A DNA stretch of 64,000 nt from CANMXU01 sp052030545. Its GTDB lineage: Bacteria > Pseudomonadota > Gammaproteobacteria > Enterobacterales > Alteromonadaceae. The translations under genes and the position numbers were made by a program. How positions within the stretch are numbered: the first letter of the stretch is position 1; each line of letters opens with the position of its first letter. The notes beneath the pieces are model-generated. The model ran no database searches. It saw nothing but the letters and a program-made list of their open reading frames with translations, and was not told where the DNA came from. Below, piece after piece: positions 58,620-64,000 of the stretch. Where the stretch lies: positions 310,001 through 374,000 of the forward strand of contig NZ_JBPDIH010000002.1 in NCBI RefSeq assembly GCF_052030545.1, written 5' to 3'.

Positions 58620-60083
58620 TTAGTCGGTATCTTTTTTATATCCTTGCGTAGCTCTGGCCGCCTTTTTACGCTCGGTGTAAGTTAACTTTTTCTTGCCGGC
58701 AAACGGGTTACTGGTTTCTTTAAATTCAATGCGAATTGGTGTGCCCATAATTTTTAACGATTTACGATAGTAATTCATTAAATAGCGTTTATATGACAAG
58801 GGTAAATTTTTCGCTTGGTTACCATGAATAACGATAATTGGCGGGTTATAACCACCGGCATGAGCATATTTTAATTTAATACGGCGACCATTGTGCATTG
58901 GCGGCTGATGATCAAACACTGCCATATCCAAAATTTTGGTTACCATCGAAGTAGAGATACGTTTAGTTGCTGAAACAAACGCCTCTTCAACAGATTCAAA
59001 TAAATGACCAACACCTGTGCCGTGCAACGCAGAAATGAAATGCACACGAGCAAAATCGATAAAACCTAAACGGCGATCTAATTCAGACTTGATGCGATCT
59101 TTCACATAGTCGTCTAATCCGTCCCATTTATTAACTGCCAAGACTAAAGAGCGACCAGACTCTAAAATAAAGCCTAATAAACTTAAATCTTGATCTGTGA
59201 TGCCTTCTTGCGCATCAACAATAAGTAAACAGACGTTAGCATCTTCAATAGCGCGTAATGTTTTAATCACTGAATATTTTTCAACGACATCAGTAACATT
59301 TTTACGACGGCGAATACCGGCGGTATCGATAAGCGTATATTCACGGCCATTTCTTTCCATTGGAATATAAACACTGTCACGTGTTGTGCCAGGCATATCG
59401 TACACAACCACTCGCTCTTCACCTAAAATACGGTTAGTTAACGTTGATTTACCCACATTAGGTTTACCAATAATGGCCAGTTTAATTTTGTCGTGTTCTT
59501 CAGGCGCATCGGTAATATCTTCAGCGTCGCTTAATTCAATATCGCCGTCAAATTCATCACCATCGGCTGATAAATCTTCACCTAAAGCTTCAATGTGCGG
59601 AGTAAGCGCTAAGGTTAATAATTGCGTTACACCACGGCCATGGGCAGCAGCAATTTTGTGCACTTCTTCACCTAACGATAATGCGTAAAATTCGGCTACG
59701 GCTGAGTCAGCGTCGATACCATCAACTTTATTGGCAGCCAAAAATACTTTTTTGTTTTGCTTACGCAAATAATCAGCAATGCCAATATCAGCAGAGGTTA
59801 AACCTGCGCGGGCATCCACCAAAAATAATACCGCATCAGCTTCGTCAATCGCAGTTAGCGATTGCTCAGCCATTAAGGCATCAATACCCTCTTCATCGCC
59901 ATGAATACCACCAGTATCAATAACAATAAACGGGTGGTCTTCAACTTGCGCTTGTCCGTATTGACGATCGCGAGTTAAGCCAGGATAGTCGGCAACAAGT
60001 GCATCTCGACTGCGTGTTAAACGATTAAATAATGTGGATTTACCAACATTGGGGCGCCCAACAAGCGCAACAACAGGAAGCAT
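58620..60083 (-). CDS. der: Der (EngA), ribosome assembly double GTPase
   Basis: Essential GTPase for 50S subunit assembly. The 487-residue protein has two GTPase domains in tandem, GRPNVGKSTLFN with DTGGIHGDEEG and GKPNVGKSTLTN with DTAGIRRRKN, and a C-terminal KH-like domain ending in basic residues (GKKKLTYTERKKAA). An acidic linker (about 165-205) separates the G domains and is a little longer than usual. The gene is last in the hisS-yfgM-bamB-der order, but a hairpin and candidate promoter lie between it and bamB. Confidence 0.97.
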   Translation of the reverse strand: MLPVVALVGRPNVGKSTLFNRLTRSRDALVADYPGLTRDRQYGQAQVEDHPFIVIDTGGIHGDEEGIDALMAEQSLTAIDEADAVLFLVDARAGLTSADIGIADYLRKQNKKVFLAANKVDGIDADSAVAEFYALSLGEEVHKIAAAHGRGVTQLLTLALTPHIEALGEDLSADGDEFDGDIELSDAEDITDAPEEHDKIKLAIIGKPNVGKSTLTNRILGEERVVVYDMPGTTRDSVYIPMERNGREYTLIDTAGIRRRKNVTDVVEKYSVIKTLRAIEDANVCLLIVDAQEGITDQDLSLLGFILESGRSLVLAVNKWDGLDDYVKDRIKSELDRRLGFIDFARVHFISALHGTGVGHLFESVEEAFVSATKRISTSMVTKILDMAVFDHQPPMHNGRRIKLKYAHAGGYNPPIIVIHGNQAKNLPLSYKRYLMNYYRKSLKIMGTPIRIEFKETSNPFAGKKKLTYTERKKAARATQGYKKDTD

Positions 60084-60117
60084 GCTTACCTCTATTTTCT
60101 CTATTGATGCTTAGCTT

Positions 60118-60146
60118 TTTATAAATTTAGCTAAACACTGTAACAA
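60118..60146 (-). promoter_or_regulatory. Candidate promoter for der
   Basis: On the minus strand TTGTTA (60141-60146) and TATAAA (60118-60123) are 17 nt apart, immediately beyond the hairpin at 60150-60181 and about 35 bp before the der start. The -10 matches 5/6 and the -35 4/6. Confidence 0.45.
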
Positions 60147-60149
60147 ACA

Positions 60150-60181
60150 ACGGCTCCCCTGCGATTTTGCAGAGGAGCCGT
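60150..60181 (-). terminator. Hairpin between bamB and der
   Basis: Minus-strand ACGGCTCC and GGAGCCGT arms (8 bp), one mismatch, then a 4-bp extension and a GATTTT-type loop, followed by a moderately T-rich tract. It is likely a partial terminator that separates bamB from der, with a promoter following it. Confidence 0.6.
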
Positions 60182-60211
60182 CTTAAATTATTGTTGAAAA
60201 ATTATTTTTTA

Positions 60212-61462
60212 CTAAAACAATATTTTTATATTGTGAAATAATCTTTCAATTGGCCCTTGCTCAGGATCTAAATGTCCAACCGCTTGTAATTGCCCGTCTC
60301 GACTTTGTGAATAAACAATATTATTGCTTACTGAAGGTGTCGTATGAATGCCACTACCATCAATGTAATGTCTCGCCACTATGTCACCGGTTTCTTGTTC
60401 AAGCCAGTGTAAATAACCTTGGTAATCACCAACAACAACATATTGACCTTCAATAACAGGTCCAGTTACATTGCGGTTGCTTAGGCCTAATTGGCTCCAA
60501 CGCTCCAAACCATTATTACGATCAATGGCGTAAACATGGCCGCTAACATCTGTTAAATACAAGTTGTTGCCGGCAATCGCCATTTGAGCGTATGAAGAAT
60601 ATTGACGTTTCCATAAAATGCGACCGGTACGCAATTCAATCGCTATTAAGTTACCGCGCGAAGATACTGAATAAATTTTATCGCCATAAACTACTGGCGT
60701 GGTATCAACATCGACAACTCGCTGTAATTCAGTCGAGCCAGTTGCCTCACCCACTTCAACAGTCCAACCTTGTTGGCCTTTTTCTAAAATATAAACCGTT
60801 ACTTCACCGCTTGGCGTGCCAACAATAACACCACCGGCAGCAATTGTAGGGCTACTGGTGCCACGTAATGTTAAGGCAGGAACATCTTGTACAACTTCCC
60901 AGACTTCTTCGCCATTACTAGCATTAAACGCCTTTAAAATACCTGACGCGGTATTGACCACGATAATGCCAGAGTCAATTGCAGGGGCGGCGATAATTTC
61001 ACCTTTAACTTTACTCTGCCAATCAAGCTCACCCGTTTCAGCATTTAAGGCAAAAATTTCGCCGTTTTCTGTGGTGTAAAATACCTTATTAATGCCTGAT
61101 ACTGGACCGCCATTTATCAAGGCTTCGATTTTTTCATCAAAGTAGCCGCGCTCATCATCGATATCTGATAAGTCGACGCTCCAAATGGTTTCACCAGTTT
61201 GCGCATCTAAGGCTACAGCATCACCTTCGCGGCTGGCAGTAAATACTTTGCCATATGCTGGGTGTGGCTTAATTTTTGAGAAATAATCATCAACACCACT
61301 GCCTATGTTTTTAATCCACAAGGTTTGTGTTTGGAACTTTTCATCTATTTCAACGATTTCAGCAATACGCTGACTATCATCTTCGTCATCCGTCGATGAA
61401 CAGGCGGTTAAACCTACCGCAATTAAACATACTGCTATTAGTTTTTTATTGAAAAATTCCAA
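60212..61462 (-). CDS. bamB: BamB, outer membrane assembly lipoprotein
   Basis: Lipoprotein subunit of the BAM complex that inserts beta-barrel proteins into the outer membrane. The product is an eight-blade PQQ-type propeller with repeats such as GETIWSVDL, GELDWQSKV and GRILWKRQY, after a lipoprotein signal ending GLTAC. I use the TTG at 61462: a GGAG site lies 6 bp upstream and the N-terminus (EFFNKKLIAVC) is normal. A GTG four codons earlier overlaps that site. Length 416 is close to the family (about 390). Confidence 0.94.
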   Translation of the reverse strand: MEFFNKKLIAVCLIAVGLTACSSTDDEDDSQRIAEIVEIDEKFQTQTLWIKNIGSGVDDYFSKIKPHPAYGKVFTASREGDAVALDAQTGETIWSVDLSDIDDERGYFDEKIEALINGGPVSGINKVFYTTENGEIFALNAETGELDWQSKVKGEIIAAPAIDSGIIVVNTASGILKAFNASNGEEVWEVVQDVPALTLRGTSSPTIAAGGVIVGTPSGEVTVYILEKGQQGWTVEVGEATGSTELQRVVDVDTTPVVYGDKIYSVSSRGNLIAIELRTGRILWKRQYSSYAQMAIAGNNLYLTDVSGHVYAIDRNNGLERWSQLGLSNRNVTGPVIEGQYVVVGDYQGYLHWLEQETGDIVARHYIDGSGIHTTPSVSNNIVYSQSRDGQLQAVGHLDPEQGPIERLFHNIKILF

Positions 61463-61529
61463 CGTAAACTCCACTTATTGATAGCTTATTTCTTATTATT
61501 ACTGATGCAAAACATACAAAAGCTTGTCG

Positions 61530-62168
61530 TTATTTTGGCAAATTAACGGCAACGGCTAAGTCGTCTAATTTCATTTGTAAGCTTGGATTTGCTGCCACGC
61601 CGTTAGCGTCAATTGCTGCTTGGTAAGCATTACGAGCTAAATCATTTTTACCTTGCTTAAAGTAGACATCGCCTTTAATTTCTTCAGCTGCCGCTGTGAA
61701 CGATGCTGGTAATTGTGCTGATAACGTCGCTAAAGCGTTGTCGTATTGTTCTTGCTGCACTTGAACACGTGCTAAACGCATAGTGGCAATGGCTTTAATG
61801 CCTGAATCTGTGGCTTTGCTTACAGCAACAGTTAATTGCTTTTCAACTTCGGCCCAGTCTTGACTTGTTGCTGCTTGCTTAGCTAACGCTAATGCAGTTA
61901 AAGATGCGTAACTTGAGTCTGAATTTTCACTGATAAACTGATTCGCAGCGCTAGTAAAGGCTTGCTCGTCTGTACCAGCACTTTCCATTACCGCTTGAAA
62001 GCTCTCGGCAACTTTTACTTCTTGTTCGGCGTTATAATCTTGATACTTGTTGTAGCCAATAAAACTACCTAAACCAATCACTATACCAGCAATAATAGTA
62101 TTGCCGTTTTCTTTCCAATAACTTTTAATCGCGTCAACTTGTTGTTCTTCGGTTTGATAAACGTCCAC
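61530..62168 (-). CDS. yfgM: YfgM, ancillary SecYEG translocon / chaperone protein
   Basis: An inner membrane protein of 212 residues with a short cytoplasmic tail, one membrane helix (about 22-41, IAGIVIGLGSFIGYN), and a periplasmic TPR-like domain (AEEIKGDVYFKQGKNDLARNAYQAA). In E. coli YfgM associates with the Sec translocon and PpiD and buffers envelope stress. The position between hisS and bamB is diagnostic. The start is a GTG with AAGGG 7 bp upstream. Confidence 0.93.
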   Translation of the reverse strand: MDVYQTEEQQVDAIKSYWKENGNTIIAGIVIGLGSFIGYNKYQDYNAEQEVKVAESFQAVMESAGTDEQAFTSAANQFISENSDSSYASLTALALAKQAATSQDWAEVEKQLTVAVSKATDSGIKAIATMRLARVQVQQEQYDNALATLSAQLPASFTAAAEEIKGDVYFKQGKNDLARNAYQAAIDANGVAANPSLQMKLDDLAVAVNLPK

Positions 62169-62178
62169 AATTTTACCC

Positions 62179-63453
62179 TTAAATTAAACTTGCTAATAAA
62201 CTTGGCACTTGCTCTAGTGCCACGCTTTGTTGTTCATGTTGTCCACGCAAATATTTTACTGTGACTTGGCCTGCAGCAATTTCATCTTCCCCTAGTATTA
62301 GGGCGATTTGTGCTCCAGATTTATCTGCGCGTTTCATTTGTTTTTTCATATTGCCACCGCCACAATGATTTTGTAGTCGAATGTCAATAACCTGATCTCG
62401 CCACTGCTCTGCTAATTGATTAGCTTTAATATCAACACCTTCACCTAAACTAATTAAATAAGCGTCGACTTGTGGACGAATATTTTCTACCTTTTCTAAA
62501 CTGGTTAGCATTAATACTAAACGTTCAATGCCTAAAGCAAAACCAAAGGCAGGTGTTGCTTTACCGCCAAGCTGCTCAACTAAGCCATCGTAACGGCCAC
62601 CTGCACAGACAGTACCTTGAGCACCTAAGCTTGACGTTACCCACTCAAACACGGTGCGGTTGTAATAATCTAAACCACGTACTAAACGATCGTTTAATAC
62701 ATAGTTAATACCCGCGGCATCAAGACGTTGACACACACTTTGAAAATGCGCGCTTGATTCTTCACCAAAATAGTCAGCCAGCTTTGGCGCGCCAACAAGT
62801 GCAGCTTGCACGTCAGGGGTTTTACTGTCTAGCACACGTAACGGATTGGTATGCATTCTACGCTTTGAATCTTCGTCAAGTTGGTCTTCTTTTGCCGTTA
62901 AAAACTCAACTAATGCATCACGATAAGCCGCACGTTCTTCGTTCGAACCTAACGAGTTCAACTCTAGTGTGACAAATTCATTGATGCCAAGTTCCTTCCA
63001 AAGTCGAGAAGTTAGCATAATAACTTCTGCATCTATGTCTGGTGTCGCAATACCAAAGGCCTCTAGGCCAAATTGATGAAACTGACGGTAACGTCCTTTT
63101 TGTGGACGTTCATGGCGAAACATAGGTCCCATGTACCACAAGCGCTGTTCTTGATTGTACAATAAACCGTGCTGATTACCTGCGCGAACACAGCTTGCTG
63201 TGCCTTCAGGTCGCAATGTTAAGCTATCGCCGTTGCGATCATCAAAGGTATACATTTCTTTTTCAACAATATCGGTAACTTCACCAATAGAGCGTTTAAA
63301 TAAAGCCGTAGACTCAACGATAGGCATGCGTATTTCAGCAAAACCATAATTACTGGCAACACGACGCAGTTTTTCTTCAACCATTTGCCAAATATTGGTT
63401 TGCGATGGCAGGCAATCATTCATGCCGCGTACTGCCTGAATAGCTTTACTCAC
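62179..63453 (-). CDS. hisS: Histidyl-tRNA synthetase
   Basis: Class IIa enzyme that charges tRNA-His. The 424-residue protein shows motif 1 near residue 10-45 (QAVRGMNDCLP), motif 2 in FRHERPQKGRYRQFHQFG, the HisA peptide RGLDYYNRTVFEW, motif 3 GFALGIERLVL, and a C-terminal anticodon-binding domain. All are in normal order and length. The start is a GTG. A sigma70 promoter with a perfect TATAAT lies 41-70 bp upstream. Confidence 0.97.
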   Translation of the reverse strand: MSKAIQAVRGMNDCLPSQTNIWQMVEEKLRRVASNYGFAEIRMPIVESTALFKRSIGEVTDIVEKEMYTFDDRNGDSLTLRPEGTASCVRAGNQHGLLYNQEQRLWYMGPMFRHERPQKGRYRQFHQFGLEAFGIATPDIDAEVIMLTSRLWKELGINEFVTLELNSLGSNEERAAYRDALVEFLTAKEDQLDEDSKRRMHTNPLRVLDSKTPDVQAALVGAPKLADYFGEESSAHFQSVCQRLDAAGINYVLNDRLVRGLDYYNRTVFEWVTSSLGAQGTVCAGGRYDGLVEQLGGKATPAFGFALGIERLVLMLTSLEKVENIRPQVDAYLISLGEGVDIKANQLAEQWRDQVIDIRLQNHCGGGNMKKQMKRADKSGAQIALILGEDEIAAGQVTVKYLRGQHEQQSVALEQVPSLLASLI

Positions 63454-63494
63454 TTAGGTGATTCTCTCTTTACAATGTTGAAAATGCAGCGCGC

Positions 63495-63523
63495 ATTATA
63501 GGCGCATTCCGCTAAAACGTAAA
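63495..63523 (-). promoter_or_regulatory. Sigma70 promoter of hisS
   Basis: On the minus strand TATAAT (63495-63500) with TTTACG (63518-63523) 17 nt upstream. The -10 is perfect. It lies in the 82-bp gap between ispG and hisS and would drive hisS-yfgM-bamB. Confidence 0.75.
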
Positions 63524-63535
63524 TGTTGGACTTAG

Positions 63536-64000
63536 TTAGTCGCTAATTTCTTTAACGTCGATAGCATTGGCTTGGTCTAGCAACTTAGCTTTGGCGCGAA
63601 TTCGCTGCTCAAGTTGGTCAACTAAATTGTTGTTGTCAAAGCGCTCTTTTTGACGAATACCGTCAATATAATAACCACTTTTTTTGCTACTTCCTGTTAA
63701 ACCTAGATCTGAAACTGTTGCTTCACCTGGGCCATTAACAATACAGCCAATTATTGAGACATCCATTGGCGTTAAAATATCTTCAATACGCTCTTCAAGC
63801 GCATTCACCGTCGCGATAACATCAAACTCTTGACGTGAGCAGCTAGGGCAAGCAATTAAGTTAATGCCGCGGCTACGTAGTTTTAACGATTTTAAAATAT
63901 CAAAGCCAACTTTTATTTCTTCAACGGGATCGGCAGCTAAAGACACACGTAAGGTATCGCCAATGCCTTCAGATAATAACATGCCTAAGCCAACCGCTGA
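63536..64000 (-). CDS. ispG: IspG, 4-hydroxy-3-methylbut-2-enyl diphosphate synthase (5' end outside window)
   Basis: Iron-sulfur enzyme of the MEP isoprenoid pathway, converting MEcPP to HMBPP. About 155 C-terminal residues are visible: LLSEGIGDTLRVSLAADPVEEI, the Fe-S ligands ACPSCSRQ and GCIVNGPGEA, and SGYYIDG. The start lies beyond the right edge; a full protein is about 370 residues. It is the usual neighbour upstream of hisS. Confidence 0.96.
   Translation of the reverse strand, partial: SAVGLGMLLSEGIGDTLRVSLAADPVEEIKVGFDILKSLKLRSRGINLIACPSCSRQEFDVIATVNALEERIEDILTPMDVSIIGCIVNGPGEATVSDLGLTGSSKKSGYYIDGIRQKERFDNNNLVDQLEQRIRAKAKLLDQANAIDVKEISD

Noticed and set aside
1..64000. CRISPR array, prophage, defence island or transposase genes
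   Set aside because: No regularly spaced repeats, phage structural genes or recombinase motifs were seen; almost all genes belong to known core or metabolic families.

Overview
The window reads as a chromosomal segment of a low-GC marine gammaproteobacterium. The gene order (a complete mraZ-to-ftsA division cluster; hisS-yfgM-bamB-der after ispG), meso-DAP-type MurE, MraZ operator architecture and protein style point to Alteromonadales, most like Colwelliaceae such as Thalassotalea or Colwellia. The family level is inference. No tRNA, rRNA, CRISPR array, prophage or transposase gene was seen. Most of the window is core genome plus ordinary accessory metabolism.

Layout. 1-15,756 (minus): the dcw cluster in the order mraZ-rsmH-ftsL-ftsI-murE-murF-mraY-murD-ftsW-murG-murC-ddl-ftsQ-ftsA, tightly overlapping, with a sigma70 promoter and a 10-nt-period MraZ operator upstream; ftsA runs off the left edge. 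16,057-25,356: a TauE/SafE-type permease, a YcxB-like membrane protein, an M17 aminopeptidase, an ammonium transporter behind a sigma54-like promoter, a NIT-domain chemoreceptor, argR, a periplasmic solute-binding protein and a META-domain lipoprotein. 25,439-27,765: feoAB with a Fur-box-like site. 27,979-34,075: an alpha/beta hydrolase, a 59-residue unknown protein followed by a highly structured intergenic region, a DUF1289 protein, a LysR/FMN-reductase divergent pair, a receiver-like/hemerythrin protein and an outer-membrane beta-barrel-like protein. 34,188-37,193: branched-chain aminotransferase and a secreted M20 dipeptidase.

37,297-47,220 is the most coherent accessory block: cobalamin uptake and salvage. 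btuB has its own cobalamin riboswitch; a second riboswitch precedes the operon btuD-btuC-cobT-cobS-cobU-cobQ-btuF, and a CobC-like phosphatase gene lies just upstream. Together these import corrinoid across both membranes and assemble the lower nucleotide loop. In the second leader a small hairpin appears to hold the ribosome binding site of a TTG start for btuD.

47,380-51,237: a POT-type transporter divergent from a secreted S9 peptidase, a plausible peptide-use pair. 51,284-58,495: a small STAS-like protein, a tripartite RND efflux operon (outer membrane lipoprotein, adaptor, permease) and a YcgR/PilZ-like protein. 58,620-64,000 (minus): der, bamB, yfgM, hisS and the C-terminal part of ispG, which runs off the right edge.

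I found no clearly new multi-gene system. The observations most worth a second look are the btuD leader with SD-sequestering hairpin and TTG start, the hemerythrin protein whose receiver domain carries Glu at the phosphoacceptor position, the structured intergenic region at 29,190-29,358, and a pair of ~56-60 bp imperfect palindromes that look like a dispersed repeat.
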